Assembly: GCA_018334015.1 (NCBI GenBank)
Contig: JAGXTI010000036.1
Coordinates: 1 to 64,000 of the forward strand
Origin: Silanimonas sp.
Lineage (GTDB): Bacteria > Pseudomonadota > Gammaproteobacteria > Xanthomonadales > Xanthomonadaceae
Length of the DNA: 64,000 nucleotides
Direction: 5' to 3'
Positions 41,746-50,539 of this stretch are shown one piece after another. The notes beneath the pieces were generated by a model. It was not told where the DNA came from. It saw nothing but the letters and a program-made list of their open reading frames with translations, and ran no database searches. Position numbers and translations under genes: made by a program. The stretch's first letter is position 1; each line of letters begins with the position of its first letter.

Positions 41746-44541
41746 ATGCCGCTGAGCTGGAACGAGATCAAGGACCGCGCGCTGGCCTTCAGTCGCGAGT
41801 GGGCGGACGAGGCCAACGAGGACGCCGAGGCCAAGTCCTTCTGGGACGGCTTCTTCGAGGTGTTCGGCGTGCCGCGCCGCCGCGTCGGCACCTTCGAGCG
41901 CAAGGTCAAGAAGCTCGACGGCAAGGACGGCTTCATCGACCTCTTGTGGAAGGGCGTGCTGCTGGTCGAGCACAAGTCGCGCGGGCGCGACCTCGACCGC
42001 GCCCACGCGCAGGCCCGCGACTACTTCGCCGGCCTCGCCGACGCCGAGCTGCCGAAGGTGCTGCTGGTGTCCGACTTCGCCCGCTTCAGGCTCTACGACC
42101 TCGAAAGCGGCGAGCCGCCGGTCGAGTTCGCGCTGAAGGACCTGCACAAGCACGTGCGGCGCTTCGGCTTCATCGCCGGCTACCAGGCGCGCAGCTTCAA
42201 GGACGAAGACCCCGTCAACGTGCAGGCCGCCGAGCGCATGGGCCGCCTGCACGACGCGCTCAAAGGCGCCGGTTTCGACGGCCACGCGCTGGAAGTGCTT
42301 TTGGTGCGCCTGCTGTTCTGCCTGTTCGCCGACGACACCGGCATCTTCCCGCGCCACGCCTTCAGCGAGTTCGTCGCGCAGCGCACCGGCGTGGACGGCA
42401 GCGACCTCGGGCCGCGGCTGGGGCAGCTGTTCCAGACGCTGAACACGCCCAACGATAAGCGCCAGACCACGCTCGACGCGCAGCTCGCCGAGTTCCCCTA
42501 CGTCAACGGCAAGCTGTTCGACGAGGCGCTGCCGCTCGCCGACTTCAACGCCGCGATGCGCCAGCAGCTGCTCGATGCCGCTGCGCTCGACTGGAGCCGC
42601 ATCAGTCCGGCCATCTTCGGCTCGATGTTCCAGAGCGTGATGGACGCCAAGGCGCGGCGGAACTTGGGCGCGCACTACACCAGCGAGAAGAACATCCTGA
42701 AGCTGATCGGCCCGCTGTTCCTCGATGGGCTGAAAGCGGAGCTGGAGAAGATCGGCACGCACGAGGCGAAGCTGCGCGAGTTCCACGCCCGCCTCGCCAG
42801 CCTGCGTTTCCTCGACCCGGCCTGCGGCTGCGGCAACTTCCTCGTCATTGCCTACCGCGAGCTGCGGCTGGTCGAATTGGAAGTATTGAGGCGCCTGTAC
42901 GCCACGCAGGGCAGCGTGTTCACCCGTGTGGGCGACCACGTGCTGGTGGACGTGGACCAGTTCTACGGCATCGAGATCGAGGAGTTTCCGGCGCAGATCG
43001 CCCAAGTGGCGCTGTGGCTGATGGACCACCAGATGAACCTGCAGGTGGCGGAACTCTTCGGCGAGTACTTCGCGCGCCTGCCGCTCAAGAAGAGCCCCAC
43101 CATCGTGCACGGCAACGCGCTGCGCATCGACTGGAACGAGGTGGTGCCGAAGGAGAGGCTGAGCTACATCCTCGGGAATCCGCCGTTCATCGGATCGAAG
43201 CTGATGACGGAAGGCCAGCGGGCTGATCTGCTGGCGGTCGCGGGCAAGCTGAAGGGCGCAGGCGTGCTGGATTTTGTATGCGCTTGGCACCTCAAGGCGA
43301 CGGCTTATGCCGAGGGCACAGGCATTGGCATCGCCTTCGTTTCCACCAACTCCATTTGCCAAGGCGAGCAGGTCGGTATTCTGTGGGGTGAGCTGCTGTC
43401 GCGTGGATGGCACGTCGCTTTCGCGCATCGCACGTTCCGGTGGAACAACGAAGCCAAGGGCGTGGCGGCGGTGCACTGCATCATCGTCGGGATGAGCCGC
43501 ACGCCGTCCAGTCCGCGGCGATTGTTCGATTACGAGACGGTAGGCGGTGAGCCGCTGGAAGTCTCAGCAGCCAACGTCAATCCGTACCTCGTGGATGCGA
43601 CGAACGTTCTGCTTCCGAGTCGAACGAAGCCCATTTGTCTGGTTCCCAGCATTGGGATCGGAAACAAGCCGATCGACGGCGGCAACTATTTGTTCAGCGC
43701 GGATGAGAAGGCAACGTTCGTCGCTGCGGAGCCGACGTCGTCCATGTGGTTTCGTCGCTGGCTCGGCTCCGACGAATTCATCAACGGCTGGCATCGCTAC
43801 TGCCTGTACTTGCGAGAGTGCCATCCCGCGGTTCTGAGGTCGATGCCTCACGTTCTTGATCGCGTCGAGCGGGTCCGCGCGTTCCGGGTCAGCAGCACAA
43901 GCGAGCCGACTCGGAAGTTGGCGGCGACGCCGACGCGCTTCCACGTCGAGAACGCGCCAGAAGCGCCCTATTTGGTGATTCCGAAGGTTTCTTCAGAGCG
44001 GCGCGACTTCGTTCCTATCGGCTTCGAGCAGCCCAGCACGTTGTGCAGTGACTTGGTGTTCATCGTTCCGCAGGCGACGCTGCTGCACTTGGGCGTGGTG
44101 CAGTCCACCATGCACATGGCGTGGCTGCGGGCTGTGTGCGGTCGCCTAGAAAGCCGCTACCGCTACTCCGCCGGCATCGTCTACAACAACTTCCCGTGGC
44201 CCGAGCCGCTCGACGCTAAGACTCGCGCCGCGATCGAAGCCGCCGCTCAAGGCGTGCTCGACGCCCGTGCGCAGTTCCCCGGCAGCACGCTGGCCGATCT
44301 GTACGACCCGCTGACGATGCCGCCCGCACTCGTCAAGGCCCATCAGCAGCTCGACAAGGCCGTGGATGCGGCCTACGTCGCCGCCGAGAAGACCGCCGGG
44401 CGCAAAGCGCCGAAGCTCGGCACCGACGCCGAGCGCGTGGCCTTCCTGTTCGAGCGCTACCAGGCCCTGACCTCGATGCTGCCGGCGGCGAAGGCGAAGA
44501 AGGCGCGCGCCTCGCGTCGCGCGACGCCCGCATCGCCATGA
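41746..44541 (+). CDS. Type IIL (MmeI-like) restriction-modification enzyme
   Basis: 931 residues, near the 919 of MmeI. The N-terminal nuclease has D65-x9-E75-H-K77 (DLLWKGVLLVEHK), as in the D-x9-ExK site of MmeI. A helical linker follows (about 150-300). The adenine methyltransferase has motif I FLDPACGCGNFL (355-366) and motif IV NPPF (478-481). A target-recognition region (about 620-800) and a helical C-terminus complete it. Both activities look intact, so it should methylate one strand and cut at a distance. GGAGAGG precedes ATG 41746. It sits in the segment after mnmE, next to a toxin-antitoxin pair, and is probably accessory. The recognition sequence cannot be read from it. Confidence 0.92.
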   Translation: MPLSWNEIKDRALAFSREWADEANEDAEAKSFWDGFFEVFGVPRRRVGTFERKVKKLDGKDGFIDLLWKGVLLVEHKSRGRDLDRAHAQARDYFAGLADAELPKVLLVSDFARFRLYDLESGEPPVEFALKDLHKHVRRFGFIAGYQARSFKDEDPVNVQAAERMGRLHDALKGAGFDGHALEVLLVRLLFCLFADDTGIFPRHAFSEFVAQRTGVDGSDLGPRLGQLFQTLNTPNDKRQTTLDAQLAEFPYVNGKLFDEALPLADFNAAMRQQLLDAAALDWSRISPAIFGSMFQSVMDAKARRNLGAHYTSEKNILKLIGPLFLDGLKAELEKIGTHEAKLREFHARLASLRFLDPACGCGNFLVIAYRELRLVELEVLRRLYATQGSVFTRVGDHVLVDVDQFYGIEIEEFPAQIAQVALWLMDHQMNLQVAELFGEYFARLPLKKSPTIVHGNALRIDWNEVVPKERLSYILGNPPFIGSKLMTEGQRADLLAVAGKLKGAGVLDFVCAWHLKATAYAEGTGIGIAFVSTNSICQGEQVGILWGELLSRGWHVAFAHRTFRWNNEAKGVAAVHCIIVGMSRTPSSPRRLFDYETVGGEPLEVSAANVNPYLVDATNVLLPSRTKPICLVPSIGIGNKPIDGGNYLFSADEKATFVAAEPTSSMWFRRWLGSDEFINGWHRYCLYLRECHPAVLRSMPHVLDRVERVRAFRVSSTSEPTRKLAATPTRFHVENAPEAPYLVIPKVSSERRDFVPIGFEQPSTLCSDLVFIVPQATLLHLGVVQSTMHMAWLRAVCGRLESRYRYSAGIVYNNFPWPEPLDAKTRAAIEAAAQGVLDARAQFPGSTLADLYDPLTMPPALVKAHQQLDKAVDAAYVAAEKTAGRKAPKLGTDAERVAFLFERYQALTSMLPAAKAKKARASRRATPASP

Positions 44542-44926
44542 ATGACGATCGCTGGCGGCTTGATGACGTGCGCCGCATCCAGATCCGCGGTGAGCCCGGC
44601 TGCGGGAGTGAATCGACGGCTGCGAGGCCGCCCCTCTCACCGCCTACGGCGCTCCACAGGCGCCGGAGGATGCCCTGTTCGATGGGGGTGTCCGCTGGTT
44701 CTGCCGATACCGAGGATGAGGAGGCGAAGGCTGACGCCCGGACGCTGTGAACGCCGACGCTGCTGCCAGCAAGCCTCGTGGAGCACTGGCGCGCGGCAAA
44801 CGCACGGTGAAGTCCTTGGCGTGGCGAGCAAGAAGACCCTGGCGAAGTGGGTGATGGATCGATGGGTGCGGATTTGCCGGCGTCGATGCGACGGCAGGGT
44901 GGAAACCTATAAAAAGGATAGGTAGA
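44542..44926 (+). other. 385-bp gap between the restriction and toxin genes
   Basis: No gene is well supported. An ATG overlapping the restriction-gene stop (44538) opens a frame to 44750 of 70 residues (MNDDRWRLDDVRRIQ...) without known relatives; another short Lys/Arg-rich frame starts with GTG at 44747. Both may be remnants. Near 44909 TATAAAAAGG gives a -10-like box and the Shine-Dalgarno AAGGAT of the toxin gene. Base composition is slightly less G/C-rich at the 3' end. Confidence 0.5.
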
Positions 44927-45262
44927 GTGCCAAGCAAAGGAAGGCCGCCATCGCCCTTGGACCTCAGCCCGGCAGCCGCGGCTCGGATCATCCGGCGGCT
45001 CGCGGTGGATGACGCCAGCGTTTTCTTCACCCGCCATGCGGAGCGCCGCATGTTCGAGCGTCATGTGTCGGTTCCCGAGGTGCTTTCGGTTCTGCGAAGG
45101 GGCCGCATCGTGGAGGGTCCGGCGCGGGGTGCGCGATGGCACTGGCGCTGCTCGCTTGCCCACGCGCTGCGCGAGCGCGAGCTGACGGTCGCGGTGGCGC
45201 TGGGCTGGGATGCCGAGCGGAGCCGGCAGATCATCGTCATCACGGTGTTTGGAGATCGTTGA
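44927..45262 (+). CDS. DUF4258-family putative toxin
   Basis: 111 residues. The pattern FTRHAERRMFERHVSVPEVLSVLRRGRIVEGP is the DUF4258 core, a fold related to RelE-type toxins that cleave mRNA. The C-terminus ITVFGDR is a strand. The start is GTG 44927, with AAGGAT eight bases before. It ends directly before an HTH gene (TGA then ATG), typical of toxin-antitoxin operons in which the toxin comes first. Activity is inferred from family and layout. Confidence 0.78.
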   Translation: MPSKGRPPSPLDLSPAAAARIIRRLAVDDASVFFTRHAERRMFERHVSVPEVLSVLRRGRIVEGPARGARWHWRCSLAHALRERELTVAVALGWDAERSRQIIVITVFGDR

Positions 45263-45709
45263 ATGCACCACTACCTCGGCAGCGGCCTCGCCAACGTCTG
45301 GTTGCGCAACGGCTACCGCAAGCAGAAGACGCCGTTCGGCGTCGCGGTGTCGCTGGATGACGTGGCGGGCCTGCACCGCGCGATCGGCCTGAGCCTCGCC
45401 CGGCAACTCCGGCTTTCCGGCCGTGAGTTCCGTTTCCTGCGCAAGGAACTCGGCATCACCCAGCAGGCACTGGCCGATGCGCTGGGCTACGCGGATGCAC
45501 AGGCCCTGGCGAAGTGGGAGAGGAGCGCCCGCGTGCCGCACGCACCGGGGCTGATCCTCCGACAGCTCTACCTGGAGTCTGCCGAGCGCCGCCACACGAA
45601 GCTTGGCAAGCTGTTGGCCGTACTCCAGGCCACCAGCGATGCACCCGTACCCGCGAAGCTGGTGTTCGAGGAGCGCCCGCGCAAGGGATGGGTGCGCGAG
45701 GCGGTTTGA
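45263..45709 (+). CDS. HTH antitoxin/regulator of the DUF4258 pair
   Basis: 148 residues. The middle part FRFLRKELGITQQALADALGYADAQALAKWERSARVP is an XRE-type helix-turn-helix. The N-terminal 50 residues (MHHYLGSGLANVWLRNGY...) form a separate region that presumably binds the toxin; there are no zinc cysteines as in MqsA. Expected to bind the operon promoter and neutralise the toxin. Directly abuts the toxin gene, followed by 60 bp before the convergent phhA stop. Confidence 0.8.
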   Translation: MHHYLGSGLANVWLRNGYRKQKTPFGVAVSLDDVAGLHRAIGLSLARQLRLSGREFRFLRKELGITQQALADALGYADAQALAKWERSARVPHAPGLILRQLYLESAERRHTKLGKLLAVLQATSDAPVPAKLVFEERPRKGWVREAV

Positions 45710-45769
45710 TAACAAATCGCATGCTTTAAGGCGCTCGATGGAAGACCACTGCACACAACCGATGGTGTT

Positions 45770-46660
45770 TCAGACATCACCCTCGCTCGCCCAACCCTCG
45801 CCACTGCCGCGGTTGATCACCCAGTCGCTGTCCAGCACCGCGCCGGCCGGCAGGCTGGGCAGGTCGGAGAGACGCGCATAGATCGGCGCGAAATCGGGGC
45901 GGGTGGCGTCCATCAACTGCCGGTAGCTGTCGATCACGAAGTAGGTTTTCTGGAAGGTGTCGATGCGGTAGCGCGTGCGCATCACCCGCTCCAGCTCGAA
46001 GCCGATCCGGTTCGGTGCGGCCGATTCGATGCAGTGGATCGACTCGCCCTTGCTGCTCAGGATGCCGGCACCGTAGATGCGCAGCCCCTCCGCCGTGTGG
46101 ATCAGGCCGAACTCCACCGTGTACCAGTACAGGCGCGTGAGCTGCGCCAGCGCCTCGGGGCCGAAGCCGTGGGCGCGCACGCCGCCCTGGCCGTAGGCCT
46201 GCATGTAGTCGGCGAAGGCCGGGTTCATCAGCAGCGGCACGTGGCCGAACAGGTCGTGGAAGAGGTCCGGCTCGGAAAGGTAGTCGAGCTGCTCGGGCGT
46301 GCGGATCCACCAGGTCACCGGAAAGCGCCGCGCTGCCAGATGCTCGAAGAAGGTGAGTTCGGGCAGCAGGCCTTCGACGCCGATCAGCTCCCAGCCGGTG
46401 CGCGCGCGCAGCAGGCGATTGAGCTCGTCGAACTTCGGGATGCGGTCCTCGCCCATGCCCATGGCGTCCTGGGTGCGCAGGAATTCGGCCTCGGCGCGGC
46501 CGATGAGCAGCGCGCGCTGGCGGCGGAAGAGCTCGGCCCAGACCGCGTGGTCGGTGCTGCTGTAGCTCGACCAGGGCTGCTCGACGACGGCCGTGGTGTA
46601 GACCGGCACGCTGCCCTTCTCGGTCTGCAGGTGTTCGACGCGGCGGGGCGTGGCGTTCAT
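45770..46660 (-). CDS. phhA: Phenylalanine 4-monooxygenase
   Basis: 296 residues, the size of bacterial phenylalanine hydroxylases that make tyrosine with tetrahydropterin and Fe(II). The iron ligands are visible: two histidines in LFHDLFGHVPLL and the glutamate in YWYTVEFG. The LSEPDLFHD and YGAGILSS blocks also match. ATG 46660 gives a normal length. The divergent Lrp-type gene 162 bp away is a likely regulator. No dehydratase gene follows, so pterin recycling must be encoded elsewhere. Confidence 0.95.
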   Translation of the reverse strand: MNATPRRVEHLQTEKGSVPVYTTAVVEQPWSSYSSTDHAVWAELFRRQRALLIGRAEAEFLRTQDAMGMGEDRIPKFDELNRLLRARTGWELIGVEGLLPELTFFEHLAARRFPVTWWIRTPEQLDYLSEPDLFHDLFGHVPLLMNPAFADYMQAYGQGGVRAHGFGPEALAQLTRLYWYTVEFGLIHTAEGLRIYGAGILSSKGESIHCIESAAPNRIGFELERVMRTRYRIDTFQKTYFVIDSYRQLMDATRPDFAPIYARLSDLPSLPAGAVLDSDWVINRGSGEGWASEGDV

Positions 46661-46707
46661 GGCGGCACTCGCGAGGCAGGGCGTAAGCCGTATTGTGGCG
46701 CCTGGGC

Positions 46708-46734
46708 CGCGCAACAGGCTTGCGAAGTTGCGCG
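46708..46734. promoter_or_regulatory. Inverted repeat between phhA and the Lrp gene
   Basis: CGCGCAAC (46708-46715) and GTTGCGCG (46727-46734) form a perfect 8-bp inverted repeat with an 11-base spacer, centred in the divergent promoter region. Such a site is a plausible operator for the adjacent Lrp/AsnC-type protein. An AATAAT box at 46753-46758 is a -10 candidate for the Lrp gene. Confidence 0.5.
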
Positions 46735-46822
46735 ACAGGGCTGAACAGGCGCAATAATCCGCCGCAGAACCATCCCGAAGCGCAGTGATCCAGCGCTGCC
46801 CGCCCCGCCGCCCGGAGCCCCC

Positions 46823-47269
46823 ATGGCCGACCTGCGACTCGACCGCACCGACCTCGCCCTGCTCGCCGCCCTGCGCGCCGACGGCCGGCTCAGCAATGTC
46901 GAACTCGCCCAGCGGGTGAAGCTCTCGCCTTCGGCCTGCCTGCGCCGCGTGCAGCGTCTCGAGGCCGAGGGCGTCATCACCGGGTACCGCGCGGAGGTCG
47001 ACGCCGCCAAGCTGGGCCTGGGCCTGCAGGCCTTCGTGCGCGTGCAGCTGAAGGGCCACGGTGCCGCCGACATCGCCCGCTTCGCCGAGGACATCCGCGG
47101 CTGGGACGAGGTCGAACGCTGCTTCGCCCTGACCGGCGACATGGATTACCTGATCGATGTGCGGGTGCAGGATCTCGCCCATTTCTCGCGCTTCCTGCTC
47201 GACCGCCTGCTGGCCGGCGGGCAGGTGGCGGACGTCAATTCGAGCTTCGTTCTTCGGGCGGTGAAGTAG
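46823..47269 (+). CDS. Lrp/AsnC-family transcriptional regulator
   Basis: 148 residues: N-terminal HTH (LDRTDLALLAALRADGRLSNVELAQRVKLSPSACLRRV) and C-terminal RAM domain (VRVQLKGHG...YLIDVRVQDLAHFSRFLLDRLL). Lrp-type proteins form octameric discs that respond to amino acids; the neighbour phhA makes phenylalanine or tyrosine the likely effector. ATG 46823 with a GGAGCCCCC-type leader. The last 35 bases overlap the convergent rhomboid gene. Confidence 0.93.
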   Translation: MADLRLDRTDLALLAALRADGRLSNVELAQRVKLSPSACLRRVQRLEAEGVITGYRAEVDAAKLGLGLQAFVRVQLKGHGAADIARFAEDIRGWDEVERCFALTGDMDYLIDVRVQDLAHFSRFLLDRLLAGGQVADVNSSFVLRAVK

Positions 47270-48053
47270 GCCGCCGGAACGGCAGCACCTTGCCCTCGCC
47301 CTCCGCGGGCGACGCCTCCGCGGCAGGGCGCTGCCACAGCACCGGCACCTCGGCCGGACGCGCGGGTTCGTAGGTGGCGGCATCGAGGGCCTTGTCCTCG
47401 GCCAGGGCCTGCGCGGCGGCTTCGTCCTCTTCCCAGGAATAGCGCCGGCGGGGTGGCGGCGGGTCGTGCCAGCGCCAGAGCAGGGCGCCGACCACGCCCA
47501 TCAGCGCGCCGCCGGCGTGCATCTCCCAGCTGACGCGCCACTCGCCCGGCAACACGGTCAGGGCCATGCCGCCGAACAGCAGCACGGCGACGAAACCGGC
47601 CACCAGGGCCGGGCGATCGCGGCGCAGCAGGGCCAGCGTGAACAACGCGAAGAACAGCGCATGCACCAGGCCGGAGGCGCCGATGTGGGTGCTCGGCCGG
47701 CCGATCAGCCAGGCCACCGCACCGGCCCCGATCCAGCCGAGCAGCACGATGCGCGGGGCCGTGCGCGGGTAAAGGCCGCCGAGCAGGGTGCCCAGCACCA
47801 GCAAGCCGACCGCGTTCGAGGCGAAATGGCCCCAGTCGGCGTGCAGCAGCGGCGCGGCGAGCAGGCCGGCCAGGCCGCTGGCGCTCAGCGGCACCACGCC
47901 CCAGGCCTTGAGGCCGGGCCAGACCAGGGCGGCCACCTGCAGCACGGCCAGCAGCGCGACGAAGGCCAGCGCCAGAAACAGCGCATCGCGCACGCGGCCG
48001 GCCTGTGCGCTGGACCAGGCTCGGTAGGCGGCATCGTCGGTGGGGGTCTCCAT
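47235..48053 (-). CDS. Rhomboid-family intramembrane serine protease
   Basis: 272 residues with six membrane helices. The catalytic serine is in IGASGLVHALFF (GASG) and the histidine in WEMHAGGALMGV; the LLHADWGHFASNAVGLL block carries the HxxxN motif. The C-terminal 75 residues are a soluble acidic and Pro-rich tail of unknown role. ATG 48053 lies 42 bp from the divergent rlmI. Substrate unknown. Confidence 0.92.
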   Translation of the reverse strand: METPTDDAAYRAWSSAQAGRVRDALFLALAFVALLAVLQVAALVWPGLKAWGVVPLSASGLAGLLAAPLLHADWGHFASNAVGLLVLGTLLGGLYPRTAPRIVLLGWIGAGAVAWLIGRPSTHIGASGLVHALFFALFTLALLRRDRPALVAGFVAVLLFGGMALTVLPGEWRVSWEMHAGGALMGVVGALLWRWHDPPPPRRRYSWEEDEAAAQALAEDKALDAATYEPARPAEVPVLWQRPAAEASPAEGEGKVLPFRRPTSPPEERSSN

Positions 48054-48095
48054 ACCGGCCAGATGGGGTCGCGGAGGGCTGCGTACAATGCCCGG

Positions 48096-49274
48096 ATGAA
48101 TGCCGCCATCACCGAGAACCCCGCCGTCCGCCTGAAGATCGAGCGCCGCTCGAACCATCCCTGGATCTTCCAGAAGATGGTCGAAAAGCCGCCGACCAAG
48201 CCGCGGCCCGGCAGCGTCGTCGAGGTGGTCGACCGCGACGGCCGCTGGTGCGGCCGCGGCTTCTACAACGGCCATTCGCGCATCGCGCTGCGCATTCTCA
48301 CCATCGACCCGGACGAGGCCATCGACGCCGCCTGGTTCGCGCGCAAGATCGGCGCCGCCGTGGCGCTGCGCCGCGAGCTGCTGAAGCTCGACGCGGTGAG
48401 CGATGCCTGGCGCGTGCTGCATTCGGAAGGTGACGGCATCTCCGGGCTGGTCGTCGACCGCTACGGCGATCTGCTAGTGGTCGAGTTCTTCTCGGCCGGC
48501 GCCTTTCGCCACCGCGAATGGATCTTCGCCGCCCTCGAGGCCGAATTCCCCGGCTGCCGCTTCTGGTGGTTCGCCGACGAGCACGTGCAGAAGCAGGAGA
48601 GCTTCGACCTGCACCCGCGTGAGATCCCCAAGCCGGCGACCATCACCGAGCACGGCATCCAGTTCCGTGCCGCCCCGGGCAGCGCGCACAAGACCGGCTT
48701 CTTCGCCGACCAGCGCGACAACCGCGAGTGGCTGTCCCGCCAGGTCGAAGGCAAGACCGTGCTGGATCTGTGCTGCAACACCGGCGGCTTCGCCGTGTAC
48801 GCGGCGGTACGCGGTGCCGCCGACGTGCTGGGCGTCGACATCGACGAGGACGTGATCGAGATCGCCAAGGGCAACGCCCGCTTGAACGGTGTGCGCCCGC
48901 GTTTCGTGCAGGCCGATATCTTCCCGTGGCTGCGCGATGCCGCCGCGCGCGGCGAGCAGTACGACGTGGTCATCCTCGACCCGGCCAAGATGACCCGCGA
49001 CCGCGAGCAGGTCATTCCGGCGCTGAAGAAATACCTCGACATGAACAAGCTGGCCCTCGGCGTGTGCAAGCCGGGTGCTTTGTTCGCCACCTTCTCGTGC
49101 ACGGGGCTGGTCAGCGAGGAGGAGTTCCTCGACATGCTGCGCCGCGCCGCCTTCTACGCCAACCGCACGGTGCAGGTGATCAAGGTGGCCGGTGCCGGCG
49201 CCGACCACCCGTGGCTGGCGCAGGTGCCGGAGAGCCGCTACCTGAAGGCCGCGTTCTGCCGCGTGCTGGATTGA
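48096..49274 (+). CDS. rlmI: 23S rRNA m5C1962 methyltransferase RlmI-like
   Basis: 392 residues: an N-terminal PUA domain (about 1-90), then the Rossmann methyltransferase with VLDLCCNTGGFAVYAA (SAM binding), the DVVILDPAKMTRDRE motif and the cysteine in FATFSCTG used in m5C chemistry. The length and order match RlmI, which methylates C1962 of 23S rRNA. ATG 48096 has GGAGGG about 20 bases upstream. Target assigned by family; a different 23S site cannot be excluded. Confidence 0.9.
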   Translation: MNAAITENPAVRLKIERRSNHPWIFQKMVEKPPTKPRPGSVVEVVDRDGRWCGRGFYNGHSRIALRILTIDPDEAIDAAWFARKIGAAVALRRELLKLDAVSDAWRVLHSEGDGISGLVVDRYGDLLVVEFFSAGAFRHREWIFAALEAEFPGCRFWWFADEHVQKQESFDLHPREIPKPATITEHGIQFRAAPGSAHKTGFFADQRDNREWLSRQVEGKTVLDLCCNTGGFAVYAAVRGAADVLGVDIDEDVIEIAKGNARLNGVRPRFVQADIFPWLRDAAARGEQYDVVILDPAKMTRDREQVIPALKKYLDMNKLALGVCKPGALFATFSCTGLVSEEEFLDMLRRAAFYANRTVQVIKVAGAGADHPWLAQVPESRYLKAAFCRVLD

Positions 49275-49304
49275 TTCCGGCGCCGCCGCAAGGTCGCCTG
49301 CCAC

Positions 49305-49694
49305 TCAGACCGGGCAGCGGCCATCGCGGCAGCGCCCCGGCAGGCGAAGCCGGCAGAACAGCGCGTACGCCCAGGCCAAGGCCCGCGAGTCGATCAGCCA
49401 GCGCAGCCGCCGCGCCCAGGGCGCGTAGCGCGGCAGCCGCAACCAGATCTCGCGGAAGGCCGGCATGCCGATGTGCCAGTGGCCACTCGCATCGAGCGCG
49501 TGCAGGGTGGCGATGGCGGCGATCGGCGCGAGGGACACTTCGGCGAGGCGGGCGGTGTCGTGGGCGGCATCGGTGAAGCGGATCGCCTCGGCACCCGGCT
49601 GCGCGCGGTAATGCGCCATCTCGCGGCGGCAGGCCGGGCAACCGCCATCGAAGAACACTTCCAGCGTGGCGGTGGGGATGACAGCGGCGGGCAT
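49305..49694 (-). CDS. DCC-family thiol-disulfide protein
   Basis: 129 residues beginning with a thioredoxin-like strand FFDGGCPACRREMAHYR; the CxxC (CPAC) is the family signature (DUF393). The middle part AIATLHALDASGHWHIGMPAFREIW matches the family. It should reduce or isomerise disulfides in an unknown partner. It converges on rlmI, 31 bp apart, and diverges from the next hypothetical gene. Confidence 0.85.
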   Translation of the reverse strand: MPAAVIPTATLEVFFDGGCPACRREMAHYRAQPGAEAIRFTDAAHDTARLAEVSLAPIAAIATLHALDASGHWHIGMPAFREIWLRLPRYAPWARRLRWLIDSRALAWAYALFCRLRLPGRCRDGRCPV

Positions 49695-49804
49695 GGCGGA
49701 ACCCTCCAGAACGGAAGGCCCACAGCCTGCCCGCTCCGGCGTTTCGCCGGGTGAAAGCCCGGCCCGATGCCCGTGTGGCGGCGGGCTGCGGCTAGAATCC
49801 GGGC

Positions 49805-50539
49805 ATGGACCTGCCCCTTCGCCCCCTGCTGCTGGACTGCCGGATCGAACTCCGCAAAGCCCTGCGCACCTACGACCAGAGCGAACTCGGCCAGCGTCTC
49901 GACACCGCTTTGGCCCTGCTCGCCCCGCCCGAGCCCGGCAGCGCCCGCGCCGATGCCACCACGGCCGCACGTGCCGCCTACGCTTGGCAGATGGCGGCAC
50001 GGGTGCTCAAGACCACCCACCCGGTGCTGTTCGGTGAGCTGCAGCGCGAGGTGCAGCGCCTGCTCGACAGCGGTGCTCCCGCCGATGCCAATGCCGAGAT
50101 CGCCCGTCTGGAGCAGGACCTCGAGGCTGCCGAGGCGGCTGCCGGCAGCGCCAAACTGACACGGATGAAAGCCACCGCCCAGCTCAACACCGTCTGCAAG
50201 GCGCTGGCGGCGGTGGCGCCGCAGGTGCCTGAACAGGGCGATGCCCAGGCCACCGCGTTGGCCCGCATCGAGGCCCTGGTGCAGGGCCTGGGCGTGGCGG
50301 CGGCGGCCCAGATGGCCGGCGTGCGTGCCGATGCGGCCGACCCCGAGGCGGTGCCGCCGCCCGGCTTCGTGCTGGAGCTGGTCAAGGCCGGCCAGCGCGG
50401 CTTCAACAAGGCCCAGCGCGAGTTCGCGGTGGCCGAGGCGATGATCGTCACCGGCTGGCAGTTCACGCCGGTCGAGTTGCTGGAACGCGGCGAACCCTGG
50501 CTGGCCGGTCTGCTGCTCGATCCCGAATCGGCGACCTGA
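49805..50539 (+). CDS. Conserved-looking helical protein of unknown function
   Basis: 244 residues, predicted mostly helical; no signal peptide or membrane helix. Recognisable only as a protein with RQL-type helices (for example RIELRKALRTYDQS and LEQDLEAAEAA) and a C-terminal AEAMIVTGWQFTPVELL. Its stop is directly followed by the ATG of the TerB/J-domain gene, so all three genes here are one operon. Function not inferable. Confidence 0.7.
   Translation: MDLPLRPLLLDCRIELRKALRTYDQSELGQRLDTALALLAPPEPGSARADATTAARAAYAWQMAARVLKTTHPVLFGELQREVQRLLDSGAPADANAEIARLEQDLEAAEAAAGSAKLTRMKATAQLNTVCKALAAVAPQVPEQGDAQATALARIEALVQGLGVAAAAQMAGVRADAADPEAVPPPGFVLELVKAGQRGFNKAQREFAVAEAMIVTGWQFTPVELLERGEPWLAGLLLDPESAT

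Noticed and set aside
43433-43445. GTTCCGGTGGAAC as a third parS-like site
   Set aside because: The centre is CCGGTGG instead of the CACGTG core of parS, and the position is inside the restriction gene far from the other two sites.
44538-44750. 70-residue frame overlapping the restriction gene stop as a coupled gene
   Set aside because: No similarity recognised and an unstructured, low-complexity composition; described as part of the gap instead.
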